This document shows, one piece after another, positions 1 to 8,026 of a stretch of 45,297 bases of DNA. Made by a program: the position numbers and the translations under genes. Below the pieces are notes generated by a model, which saw only the letters and a list, made by a program, of their open reading frames with translations, was not told where the DNA came from and did not search any database. Within the stretch, counting starts at the first letter, position 1. Every line of letters begins with the position of its first letter. This stretch comes from Armatimonadota bacterium (lineage in GTDB: Bacteria; Armatimonadota; UBA5829): contig JARYME010000012.1 of the NCBI GenBank assembly GCA_029907315.1, positions 1 through 45,297 of the forward strand. The letters run 5' to 3'.

Positions 1-1
1 G

Positions 2-478
2 GAACAGGTCCCATTGGTTCTGGGAGCATATGGAGCGCCTGTTGAGATCACTGACGGGGAGTCGGACCTTTCGGGACTCGACAAGGCAGCTTTGACAGGC
101 GATGCCGTAGCTCAGCACATATGGAAGAGGTCTCCCTTTGCCGTAACATACGACTTCGTGCACACCGCTGTCACCTTGGATTACGGACGAGAACCGGACG
201 TAAAGGAAGGGGAACCGTTCAGACTGACCGTCACGCTGGCAAACAAGATGCCGGACTGCCGGCACATCGAATTGGTGTGGCACCTGCCTGAATGCTGGGA
301 GATATCCCCCGCCGCTGTGAATCACCTTGCTTTGTGGAGCTACGGGGCGAACACTGCCAAGGTAGAGGTCGAGCTCATACCCCGACAGCTCGAAGGCGGC
401 ACCTACAGAGGCTTTTTGGAAGTGCGCGCCCAGGGCAGACCGACTGTGGGAACTATACCGTTGGTGTTCTTCGCATGA
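2..478 (+). CDS. C-terminal fragment of an unidentified protein, possibly the tail of an ADP-ribosylglycohydrolase-family protein
   Basis: The frame is open from base 2, so the gene starts outside the window and only its last 158 codons are seen. The fragment has a short segment ending in HIWKRSPF and then a beta-rich region with alternating hydrophobic residues, such as GEPFRLTVTLANKMPD and TVGTIPLVFF, which looks like an immunoglobulin-like or jelly-roll accessory domain. From memory, similar tails follow the catalytic part of some ADP-ribosylglycohydrolase-family proteins; that match is weak and the catalytic domain is not visible. The stop codon overlaps the ATG of argS (ATGA), so the two genes are translationally coupled. 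The TTG start offered by the ORF track is internal to the gene and not real. Confidence 0.65.
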   Translation, partial: EQVPLVLGAYGAPVEITDGESDLSGLDKAALTGDAVAQHIWKRSPFAVTYDFVHTAVTLDYGREPDVKEGEPFRLTVTLANKMPDCRHIELVWHLPECWEISPAAVNHLALWSYGANTAKVEVELIPRQLEGGTYRGFLEVRAQGRPTVGTIPLVFFA

Positions 479-2409
479 TTCAGGAGCAAGTAGCACGCAC
501 GATTAAACAGATACTCGGCACGAACGAAGTGACGTTCAACATCCCGCCGAAGCGAGAATTCGGCGATTTTTCGACGGCGGTCTGTTTGGCGCAGGCTCGC
601 GTTCAGAAGCGTCCGCCGCTGGAGATAGCACGAGACCTGGCTGACGAGCTCTCGAAGCGCAGGCTGCCGTTTATCCGCGAAGTAACGGTTACGCCTCCGG
701 GATATGTCAACTTCAAGATTGACCACCCGAGATATGTCGGCTCCGTCATTGAGCGGGTTAGACGCCGAGGCGCCGACTACGGCCGCGCGAATGTTGGCCG
801 CGGGCGCAAGGTGCTGGTGGAACACACAAATGTAAACCCCAATAAAGCCATGCACATAGGCCACCTCCGGAATGCAGTGATCGGAGACTCCGTTGTGCGC
901 ATTCTGGACCGGCTGGGTTATAAAGTCGAAGCAGCCAACTACATCGACGACACTGGTGTTCAGGTAGCGGACGTGGTTGTGGGAATGCTTTACTTGGACG
1001 AGCCGCGTTACGACGGCGAGTCCGAAGACACGTCCCAAATCTGGGCAAAATACGACGGCAGCGTGCCGTTTGATTATTGGTGTTGGGACTTATACGCCAG
1101 GGTCTCTCAGGAATACGAGACCAATGAGGAACTCAAAGCCAAGCGAGCAGAAGTTCTTCATCTTATAGAAAAGCAGAACAACCCCGTAGCCAGGTTTGCA
1201 AAGGAGCTCGCCACCAAGATAGTCAAGGCACATCTGGCTACAGTCGGGCGACTAAACGTCTACTACGACCTGCTAAATTGGGAATCGGATATCTACGAGA
1301 GGGGCTTCTGGAAAGCCGCGTTCGAACTGCTTAAGCAGCGAGGAGCGATCGAATTTGAGACTGAAGGCCCCAACGCAGGGTGCTGGGTCGTCCGCTTCGG
1401 CAGAGGGCTGATACATACAGACGAAGGCATAAGAAGCGAAGATAAGGTGCTCGTGCGCTCCAACGGCACGGTGACCTACACGGGCAAAGACATCGCATAC
1501 CAGATGTGGAAGTTTGGGGTTCTGGGCAGAGACTTCCTTTACAAGCTTTGGGGCATCCAGCCCAACGGCAAGGAACTGTGGACCACAGCCCCCGACGGAA
1601 TCGAACTGGACCGATTCGGACGAGCAAACAAGGTAATAAACGTAATCGATGTTCGACAGAGCTATACGCAGCAAGTCGTATACGACTGCCTCAGGCGAGT
1701 GGGGTTCGTTCGAGAAGCACGCAACTCAATACACTTGGACTACGAGGTTGTAGTGCTGTCAAAGGCGGCTGCGGCCGAGCTGGGCGCCGAAGTTGAAGAT
1801 GATGGCTCCGAAATCCAAGCGATGTCCGGGCGCAAGGGGCTCGGCGTCAAGGGCGATGACCTCATAAATGCAATGGTCAATCGACTACGTGACAACGTTC
1901 GGTCACCTGAGAATGCCGAGATACTCGCCGCGGCTGCCATCCGGTACTTTATGTCCAGGATCTCCACTGGAAAAATGATCGTTTTTGATTTCGACGAAGC
2001 CCTTCGCACCACAGGCGATACCGGCGTATACTGTCAATACGCACATGCCCGCGCGTGCAGCATTCTCCGCAAAGCAGGCATTACTGGGTTCGGCAAGGTG
2101 CGAGTGCCCGAACAAGTCACCCTGCCCGAACAAAATCTGGTTAAAAAAATAGCGGAACTGCCCGCAGTTATGAGAAAAGCCGGCAGAGAACTCTCTCCCA
2201 CGCCTCTTGCGCGATATGCATTCGAACTGGCAACCGCCTTTACCGATTATTACGAGAGGCCTGATCCGGACGCGGCTGAGCAGGTGCCGTTCATAAAGAT
2301 ACAGGATCCGGTGCTCAGAACCTATCGACTCGCACTGGTAGACGCGTTTCGGCAGTGTATGGCGAACTGCCTTGATGCGTTAGGGATCGTGCCTCTGGAG
2401 GAGATCTGA
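475..2409 (+). CDS. argS: Arginyl-tRNA synthetase
   Basis: Class I aminoacyl-tRNA synthetase that charges tRNA-Arg in the cytoplasm. The 644-residue protein has an N-terminal Add-1-like domain (about 1-110), the HIGH signature at residues 127-130 within NPNKAMHIGHLRNAV, a Rossmann catalytic core, a KMSK-like loop seen as MSGRKGLGVKGDD, and a C-terminal DALR anticodon-binding helical domain ending in DALGIVPLEEI. The ORF track begins at 292, but the first 61 codons there are out-of-frame reading through the previous gene. The ATG at 475 overlaps the upstream stop as ATGA and gives the normal N-terminus MIQEQVARTI. The length is somewhat above the usual 550-590 residues. Confidence 0.96.
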   Translation: MIQEQVARTIKQILGTNEVTFNIPPKREFGDFSTAVCLAQARVQKRPPLEIARDLADELSKRRLPFIREVTVTPPGYVNFKIDHPRYVGSVIERVRRRGADYGRANVGRGRKVLVEHTNVNPNKAMHIGHLRNAVIGDSVVRILDRLGYKVEAANYIDDTGVQVADVVVGMLYLDEPRYDGESEDTSQIWAKYDGSVPFDYWCWDLYARVSQEYETNEELKAKRAEVLHLIEKQNNPVARFAKELATKIVKAHLATVGRLNVYYDLLNWESDIYERGFWKAAFELLKQRGAIEFETEGPNAGCWVVRFGRGLIHTDEGIRSEDKVLVRSNGTVTYTGKDIAYQMWKFGVLGRDFLYKLWGIQPNGKELWTTAPDGIELDRFGRANKVINVIDVRQSYTQQVVYDCLRRVGFVREARNSIHLDYEVVVLSKAAAAELGAEVEDDGSEIQAMSGRKGLGVKGDDLINAMVNRLRDNVRSPENAEILAAAAIRYFMSRISTGKMIVFDFDEALRTTGDTGVYCQYAHARACSILRKAGITGFGKVRVPEQVTLPEQNLVKKIAELPAVMRKAGRELSPTPLARYAFELATAFTDYYERPDPDAAEQVPFIKIQDPVLRTYRLALVDAFRQCMANCLDALGIVPLEEI

Positions 2410-2428
2410 GATATATTTCACGCACTGG

Positions 2429-2458
2429 AAGCCGCCTAGTTCGTAACGACGGCGGCTT
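2429..2458 (+). terminator. Weak terminator-like hairpin after argS
   Basis: The arms AAGCCGCC and GGCGGCTT form a perfect 8-bp stem around a 14-nt loop, 19 bases after the argS stop. No clear T-tract follows, so it may be a weak or Rho-assisted terminator or just an mRNA 3' end structure. Confidence 0.35.
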
Positions 2459-2568
2459 TGAGCAAGATAGCTTAAGCTTACTACCTGTTAATTGTGTAAC
2501 CAAATATGGACAACACTGCGCACAACCGGTGGTCAAGGGGGCGCCGAACTTCTATTTTTTGCCCCAAC

Positions 2569-2584
2569 CTGGTAATATTACCAG
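2569..2584. promoter_or_regulatory. Perfect 16-bp palindrome abutting a promoter
   Basis: CTGGTAATATTACCAG is a perfect inverted repeat with no spacer. Its last base directly precedes the -35 box of the next promoter, a typical place for a dimeric regulator. A related sequence, CTGGTAGAATTACCTG (13 of 16 identical), lies upstream of the PEP-CTERM gene at 23054. The bound protein is unknown. Confidence 0.5.
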
Positions 2585-2613
2585 TTGACAAATCGCTGTT
2601 TGGGTTTTACACT
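2585..2613 (+). promoter_or_regulatory. Sigma-70-type promoter of the PEP-CTERM gene
   Basis: A consensus -35 TTGACA (2585-2590), a 17-nt spacer and a -10 TACACT (2608-2613) are visible. This predicts a transcript start near 2620 and a leader of about 130 nt before the gene at 2754. The same TTGACA-N17-TACACT pair precedes the cobalamin riboswitch at 21651-21796. The leader holds a possible small hairpin (GGCAT/ATGCC) and no riboswitch I recognise. Positions 2459-2568 show nothing else. Confidence 0.6.
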
Positions 2614-2753
2614 ACCGGTGTGATGGCAAAAACAGATTGACAGAGCAGTTGTTCCCGGGGCATTCGGGTTGATGCCTGATGAGCAGTTGCTGGGGGCGAG
2701 GGTTTTTGCTGAGAAGTCAATAACGCCGAATAAGCAAATGGAAGGAGGGAGAA

Positions 2754-3383
2754 ATGGGCATGAAGCTAAGATGGCTCGTTGCGACACTTATTCTGCTGGC
2801 AGTAGTCGCAGCTTGCGCAGCTGCGGATGATATCAACCCGCCGTGGTGGCGCAAACTTGCAGGCACAACCTTTGCGAAGTGGGAATTCGGAACGGCGGAT
2901 ACTAAACCAGCGCCGGATGCCGTTTTCAACCCCAACGGACTTCCCGTAGCGGAGATATTCCCTGGACACGCGTGGAATCGGGAATATGCGGGGCGCCTTG
3001 GCGTATGGCCGCTTTCCGGGCTAATAGTAATCGACATCCCGAACTATGGCCCGCCGAATCCCTATAAACTGGTGTGGATTCAGATCACCTGGACGTCGGA
3101 ATCACCCTATGCGGAACCGGTGGTAGATGAGTTGCTCTTCAAGGGGCGTGCGGAGCTGGTGCAGCGCGTCCAGGTGGGGCCCGTAGGAGCCGCCCCGTGG
3201 TGGCACGACACGTACCTCCTCAAGATAGTTCCGAACCCTACGCGTGAAGTGTTGCGAGTGCAAGGCGCAGTATGGGTTGACGAGGTAGTGGTTGACACGT
3301 ACTGTGTGCCGGAGCCCTCGACTGCTGTCGCGTTCGGCAGTTTGGCAGGCTTGTTGGGGTTTGCACTCCGAAGAAGAAGGTAG
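2754..3383 (+). CDS. PEP-CTERM sorted surface protein, function unknown
   Basis: A 209-residue exported protein. Residues 1-23 form a signal peptide with a hydrophobic run ending in AACAAADD. The mature part begins with a PPWWR motif and is rich in aromatic and beta-prone residues. The C-terminus carries a PEP-CTERM tripartite signal: the VPEPST motif, a hydrophobic helix, and the basic end RRRR. Such tails are processed by an exosortase, which is not in this window. The Shine-Dalgarno AAGGAGG at 2742-2748 fits the ATG at 2754; the ATG two codons later is also possible. The gene is a single transcription unit with its own promoter and a strong terminator. Confidence 0.85.
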   Translation: MGMKLRWLVATLILLAVVAACAAADDINPPWWRKLAGTTFAKWEFGTADTKPAPDAVFNPNGLPVAEIFPGHAWNREYAGRLGVWPLSGLIVIDIPNYGPPNPYKLVWIQITWTSESPYAEPVVDELLFKGRAELVQRVQVGPVGAAPWWHDTYLLKIVPNPTREVLRVQGAVWVDEVVVDTYCVPEPSTAVAFGSLAGLLGFALRRRR

Positions 3384-3416
3384 CCGCCTCCTTGCGACTG
3401 AAGCGCGCTCACTGGT

Positions 3417-3452
3417 GCCGGAGGAGCCAAGCTCCTCCGGCGCTGTCTTTTT
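3417..3452 (+). terminator. Rho-independent terminator
   Basis: A perfect 11-bp stem GCCGGAGGAGC/GCTCCTCCGGC with a CAA loop is followed within 7 bases by TTTTT. It ends the plus-strand PEP-CTERM transcript just before the end of the convergent heparinase-like gene. Confidence 0.85.
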
Positions 3453-3455
3453 GTG

Positions 3456-6185
3456 TTACTTATTCCCAGCGAACGGCGCGATAATATCGCCCTCAACGGC
3501 CGTCGGCGTGCCGTACCCCACTATGCAGTTTTTTCTGCCGAGGGTTGCAACTCGCAACGAAGGCTCGGGGTTCGACGCCAACACGCGGACGCTGTCCTTG
3601 TCGTAAATGACTTCCAAGCTCCGCAGAGGCTTATCCGAGGATGCCAACACGCGACCTTGAAACTCGAGTGTTTTTCCATCGACCCAAGCAAAGCAGAGAG
3701 GTCCGCCGTCTGCGACTCTCACCACCGATGCTCGGCCATCGAACCGCACTTGTCGCGTATTGGCGGAGTCGAAGCATATGAAGTCCGTGCCGCGTCCATC
3801 CGGTAAATCGATCTTGTAGACCGAACCCTCAATTGCGGCAATGCCGACTCGCGGCGGTCGCTCCCCTCTGTAAGGGAAGACTAGGGTGTGGAACTTCACC
3901 GGCAGGGTGCATTTAGTGGAGTACTTGAGCCCTTTGGCAGGGTCAAGCTTGGCTTCGCCTACTGGCAAGCCGTAGTCGTAGAGTTCCGCCTTGAAATTCT
4001 GATCGGCGCACAGCTTGATAAGCACGTTCGCACCCGAGTTTCGCGTGAAGCACGTATTCGTCCGCGCGTCGAGCGCAACCTCGCCCGGGTAGAACGGGAA
4101 ACGTGACGCTACTTCGTGCTCTCCGCTCCCGCTTACCGCATCTTCTAACAGCCAATAATCCGGTTTGACAAACAGGATTCGTCGAGTGTGGAGTATGTCT
4201 CCGGGCAGTCCTTCGTAGCCTGTGTTGGTACCCTCAAAGTAATCGACCGTGCGCAAGCTGGCCCACTTGTTGGCACCCATTTCGCGAACTTCCGTGTCCG
4301 CATCGTCGACGGTCACCGTGGCGTGGTTTCGCGACTTGTAGAGCTCAGCGTGGTATTTTGTGCCGTAGATATAGCAGCCTGGGTCTACTATCAACTTGCG
4401 GCCGTAAGCATCAATTACCACTGAGAGCTCGTCTGCGTGGCCGTGGCCCATATCCTTGCCGTTGTGCAAGTTGAGGTATAGAGCCTCCGGAGACCAATCG
4501 GACCTCATCACAGCCCAACCGCCAATGGGGAAGAATGCCGAGGTTCCAAGCGGGCGTTTGCCCTCTTTGCCGTTGGTCGCCACATACCGGAAGTCCTCAC
4601 GCCCATAGTAGCCAGCTCCCCACTCAAGCTGACTCTTGCTTGAGACGTAGTTGAAAGTATCCCCCCGGCTGGGCAGAAGTCCGTCAGGCTCAGTGTTGTA
4701 CATCAGATACTCAAGCGTCTTTTCTACACGCTTAATATACTTGGGCTCGAGAGGCCTGTTGAGCTTCTTGCAGGTATCAAGAAGTGCTTTGTAGCGATTG
4801 ATAATAAGCGTAGTGTAACCGAATGTGGGTTCCTGAACCGATCCATCGGCACGACTAGTGGTCCAGAGGTTGTTGATCATCTCTGCCACGCCCTGCTCGA
4901 ACCACTCTTTGCTCTTGGCAAGCTCAGGATGCCGCTCCGCCAGCGAGTAAAGGGCCGTGGTCATCTGCGATTCCCAGTTGCCGCCGCCCTTCTGAAGTGC
5001 CAGAACTTCCGCCATATCGACCATATTGAATATCCACGCAGCGCGGATGTCCCTGGTGAAATTGGGAGATGCGTGCATACCGGAGTAAGCCCACCATATT
5101 TGATTCATCCGCGCCCCGATTGAAAGCCCTGCCCACATGGAGCCGCCTGCCAACCCGGGTTCAGGCGCGGCGTTGACCCTCTTATCGCCGGGCTTTATAA
5201 CGCCCGCCCTGAGCGGAGACGGCATATCGTCGAGGAAATGGAACATGAACTCATTAAACGCCTTCGCGTATTTCTCGTCGCCGGTGTTCAAGTAAGCAGA
5301 GCGGAAGTTCTTGAAGAGCCCCGTTCTGGTAAGCCCTACCCCTCCACGAGTAGGCCACTCGCGGTAGTGATTCCAGTTTGGACCCAAGTCCACTATGGTC
5401 CCCGCCGGGTCCTTATACTTCATCTCCAGCACGAGATCGTCCTGAGAGGTATCATACTTGGGATTCTTTTTGGGTTTGTCCTGAGGGTTAACCAGATCCG
5501 GTCGAGACTCATAGTATTTAATCAGCTCATCCACTGCCCTATCCCAATCTTTGGCAGCGACAGCCGCTTTGACCTTTTCTAACCCTGGGTAGTCCAGGTT
5601 CCAGCGTGAGAATCTGTCGGCATAGGCGGCATCCCTGTCGAACACGGGTCTGGAGTGAACCTCGAACCATATGTTGTTCTGCGCAGGCTTGCCGCCTTCA
5701 TAGGCTTGGCCGCCTTCGTATCTGCCTCCGAGGAAGATGCCCACGATCTGCCCGTCGCCACCCTTGACCGTCAGTTCAAAGTAGTACTGCGTAGAGGGTT
5801 GGACAGGAGCGTTGAGCGTGAACATTATCACGCCGCCTTCCCAAGCTCGCCATTTATACGGCATCTCAGCGGAAGCGATCTGCTTGGACTTCGCAGGCGA
5901 ATCCCAAAGCGTGAGAACCAGCGATTCGTCCTCGGTCCAACTGGCGTGCCACCAGGCATCCGCAATGGCGATGCGCGAAACCTCCACTATTTTTGGTCCG
6001 GTCGTGAAGGTTTGACCGATGGGGTTGTCGGGGGTAATTGTTTTGAACTGTTTGTAGTTGACTGGCCCGTTCGAGACGTCCAGGACCATGTTGTTGAGAA
6101 GTCTGTCGAGCACTTCGCCCGCACTGCACGAGCTTGAGCAAACAACTGCCAGGAGAAACGCCAACGCGCCAGCTGCTTTTCTCAC
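3456..6185 (-). CDS. Secreted heparinase II/III-family polysaccharide lyase
   Basis: A 909-residue exported protein. Residues 1-22 are a signal peptide with a possible lipoprotein-like cysteine (SSCSAGE). Residues of about 45-170 form a beta-sandwich domain beginning GQTFTTG, followed by a helical alginate-lyase-like toroid (about 190-540). The C-terminal heparinase II/III-like beta domain contains DMGHGHADELSVVIDA and a later SRNHATVTVDD. The family cleaves acidic polysaccharides by beta-elimination; the actual substrate cannot be read from sequence. The start is GTG at 6185, preceded by GGAGG with a 6-nt gap. It is convergent with the PEP-CTERM gene and appears to be its own transcription unit. 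Confidence 0.87.
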   Translation of the reverse strand: MRKAAGALAFLLAVVCSSSCSAGEVLDRLLNNMVLDVSNGPVNYKQFKTITPDNPIGQTFTTGPKIVEVSRIAIADAWWHASWTEDESLVLTLWDSPAKSKQIASAEMPYKWRAWEGGVIMFTLNAPVQPSTQYYFELTVKGGDGQIVGIFLGGRYEGGQAYEGGKPAQNNIWFEVHSRPVFDRDAAYADRFSRWNLDYPGLEKVKAAVAAKDWDRAVDELIKYYESRPDLVNPQDKPKKNPKYDTSQDDLVLEMKYKDPAGTIVDLGPNWNHYREWPTRGGVGLTRTGLFKNFRSAYLNTGDEKYAKAFNEFMFHFLDDMPSPLRAGVIKPGDKRVNAAPEPGLAGGSMWAGLSIGARMNQIWWAYSGMHASPNFTRDIRAAWIFNMVDMAEVLALQKGGGNWESQMTTALYSLAERHPELAKSKEWFEQGVAEMINNLWTTSRADGSVQEPTFGYTTLIINRYKALLDTCKKLNRPLEPKYIKRVEKTLEYLMYNTEPDGLLPSRGDTFNYVSSKSQLEWGAGYYGREDFRYVATNGKEGKRPLGTSAFFPIGGWAVMRSDWSPEALYLNLHNGKDMGHGHADELSVVIDAYGRKLIVDPGCYIYGTKYHAELYKSRNHATVTVDDADTEVREMGANKWASLRTVDYFEGTNTGYEGLPGDILHTRRILFVKPDYWLLEDAVSGSGEHEVASRFPFYPGEVALDARTNTCFTRNSGANVLIKLCADQNFKAELYDYGLPVGEAKLDPAKGLKYSTKCTLPVKFHTLVFPYRGERPPRVGIAAIEGSVYKIDLPDGRGTDFICFDSANTRQVRFDGRASVVRVADGGPLCFAWVDGKTLEFQGRVLASSDKPLRSLEVIYDKDSVRVLASNPEPSLRVATLGRKNCIVGYGTPTAVEGDIIAPFAGNK

Positions 6186-6218
6186 TTTGGACCTCCGCGT
6201 CGATAGATTGGCTATAAC

Positions 6219-6248
6219 ACTATAACATTAACCGCATCCTCACCGCAA
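6219..6248 (-). promoter_or_regulatory. Possible promoter of the heparinase-like gene
   Basis: On the minus strand TTGCGG, an 18-nt spacer and TATAGT lie about 35 bases upstream of the GTG start. The -10 matches 5 of 6; the -35 is poor. A second GTTATAG copy is next to it, and the -35 overlaps the small palindrome CCGCAATTATGCGG. Confidence 0.3.
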
Positions 6249-6345
6249 TTATGCGGGGTTCGCCTAAGTGGATTGACTGAGCTGACTGCAGGGATGCTTG
6301 CGCCGCAAGTGAGCTCACGAATCCGCGCCGTCCCGCCGAAGAAGT

Positions 6346-7284
6346 TCAGTAATTCAGCTTCTCTGCTAGTTCGGCGAGCCCGTCGGCAAGTCTCGGGCCG
6401 GCGCGCGTCATCAAATCGCTCTTGATGACATAGACCCGCCTGTGCTTTACTGCGTTCGTGCCCTGCCACTCTTTGCTTTTCAGGAAGTAGTCCGCGTCGG
6501 GTTTGACGCCCGCGATGATGACGTCGGGATTTCGGGAAATCGCAAGCTCTTTTGAAAAAGTGACAAAGCCGGGGCGAGCATCAAAGGCAACGTTTGTCGC
6601 ATGCACCAACCGAATCATCTCATCGACGAAAGTCTTCGGACCGGCTACCCAAAGCGGATTCGATTGAATAACCACAAGTACCTTCCTCCGCGGACGCTTC
6701 GCGCAGGACGCACTGATACGCCTCACAGCTGCCTCAAACTTCGAAGCCACCCTCTCAGCGGTCTGAGGCCGCGCAGTTATCCTGCCTATGGTGCGAATGT
6801 CGCGGGCAACCTCAGCCAGCGTTCGGGGATTGACGGCAAACACAGTCAAACCCAGCTTCTCCAGACGGGGAATAACCGAGCCGTTCAAGACCGCGTGCGC
6901 CAGCACCAGGTCGGGTTTCAGCGCCACCACCGCCTCGGTATTAATCTGGACATCGCCCACCTTGGGCTTCTTGGCAGCGCTCGGAGGATAGTTGCAGTAC
7001 TTGGTGACGCCCACAACCCTACCGCCCAGTCCCAGCGCATAGAGTATCTCCGTATTGCTCGGCGCAAGTGAAACAATCCTCTGAGGCTTTCGGCGTATGA
7101 CGACCAGCTCTCGGCGCGCATCGCGCACGCGCAGCGGAAACCCCGCAAAACAAACACACACGCACAGCAGCGTAAGAATCCCAACCAGAGCGGCGCGCAG
7201 CCAAACTCCCTCGCTCGAGAGAACAAAGCGAGTCGAGCCTCCCCGTTGCAACGCACCTCTAATTCGAACCGTCGGATTTCTCAT
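6346..7284 (-). CDS. BtuF-like periplasmic substrate-binding protein of a cobalamin/iron-siderophore ABC importer
   Basis: The 312-residue protein has an N-terminal hydrophobic export segment (about 30-48) and then the two-lobed class III binding-protein fold: RIVSLAPSNTEILYALGLG, a VGDVQINTEAVVALKPDLVLA strand-helix, the long linker helix, and ISRNPDVIIAG in the C-lobe. These are the hallmarks of BtuF/FepB-type proteins that capture vitamin B12 or chelated iron. No permease or ATPase gene is adjacent. The ATG at 7284 overlaps the end of the rluB-like gene by 26 bases with a poorly spaced SD; a TTG 11 codons later is an alternative. Cobalamin is a guess supported only by the B12 riboswitch elsewhere in the window. 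Confidence 0.8.
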   Translation of the reverse strand: MRNPTVRIRGALQRGGSTRFVLSSEGVWLRAALVGILTLLCVCVCFAGFPLRVRDARRELVVIRRKPQRIVSLAPSNTEILYALGLGGRVVGVTKYCNYPPSAAKKPKVGDVQINTEAVVALKPDLVLAHAVLNGSVIPRLEKLGLTVFAVNPRTLAEVARDIRTIGRITARPQTAERVASKFEAAVRRISASCAKRPRRKVLVVIQSNPLWVAGPKTFVDEMIRLVHATNVAFDARPGFVTFSKELAISRNPDVIIAGVKPDADYFLKSKEWQGTNAVKHRRVYVIKSDLMTRAGPRLADGLAELAEKLNY

Positions 7285-8026
7285 CTTCCTTACCCGATCT
7301 GGCCAACGCGAGCTTCTTGAGCTTCGCCACCTCTTTCTTCGTCAGATATCTGTGCTCACCTTCGCGGAGGCCCTTGATGTCCAAAGTGCCGAAGCGCGTA
7401 CGCACCAACTTGACCACCCGGTGCCCCACAGCCTGGAACATTCTTTTGACTTGGCGCTTACGGCCCTCGTGAATTGTGATCTCGACCTTGCTGGTATTAT
7501 CCTCCGGCGAGTAAGAGAGCAATCGGACCTTGGCAGGCGCTGTGGGACCATCGTCGAGTTCGACGCCCTGCGAAAGTCGGTCAAGAGCCTCGCGCGATAT
7601 GCGTCCCGTAACCGTGGCTTCGTAGGTCTTTTCGACCTCATAAGAAGGATGAGTCAGCATATTGGCTAGCTCGCCATCGTTCGTTAAAAGCAGCGCACCC
7701 GAAGCATCCTTATCCAGGCGCCCCACTGGAAACAAATACCCCTGCACTTCGTCGACCAGCTCCATCACGGTGTGCTCCGCGAACCTGTCGAAGCGGGTGC
7801 TCGTGTAGCCTGGTGGTTTGTTGAGCAGGATGTATATCCTGTCCTGAGAGGTGTCAATCTGTTTGCCGTCGATCGTTATGACGTCTTTCTCGGGGTCCGC
7901 CTTGGCTCCCAAAGTCGTGACAACCTTGCCGTTAACCGCGACCCTACCGGAAGCGATTAACCCTTCGCAGTGACGTCGAGAACCTACGCCTGCGGCTGCG
8001 AGTATTTTTTGCAAACGCTGTTCCAT
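7259..8026 (-). CDS. rluB: RluB/RsuA-family ribosomal pseudouridine synthase
   Basis: A 255-residue protein with an N-terminal S4 RNA-binding domain (MEQRLQKILAAAGVGSRRHCE) and a pseudouridine synthase domain whose catalytic aspartate lies in GRLDKDASGALLL. KTYEATV and the late motif GRKRQVKRM are typical of the RsuA/RluB/E/F branch, which isomerises one uridine in 23S or 16S rRNA. The ORF track starts at a TTG at 8041; the ATG at 8026 is preferred because GGGGG sits just upstream and MEQRLQK is the usual start. The gene follows scpA, scpB and a carboxypeptidase in the order known from Bacillus. It overlaps the preceding gene by 83 bases. Confidence 0.9.
   Translation of the reverse strand: MEQRLQKILAAAGVGSRRHCEGLIASGRVAVNGKVVTTLGAKADPEKDVITIDGKQIDTSQDRIYILLNKPPGYTSTRFDRFAEHTVMELVDEVQGYLFPVGRLDKDASGALLLTNDGELANMLTHPSYEVEKTYEATVTGRISREALDRLSQGVELDDGPTAPAKVRLLSYSPEDNTSKVEITIHEGRKRQVKRMFQAVGHRVVKLVRTRFGTLDIKGLREGEHRYLTKKEVAKLKKLALARSGKEDEKSDGSN

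Noticed and set aside
292-474. N-terminal extension of argS in the ORF track
   Set aside because: It reads through the end of the previous gene in another frame; the ATG at 475 overlaps the stop as ATGA and gives the normal ArgRS start.
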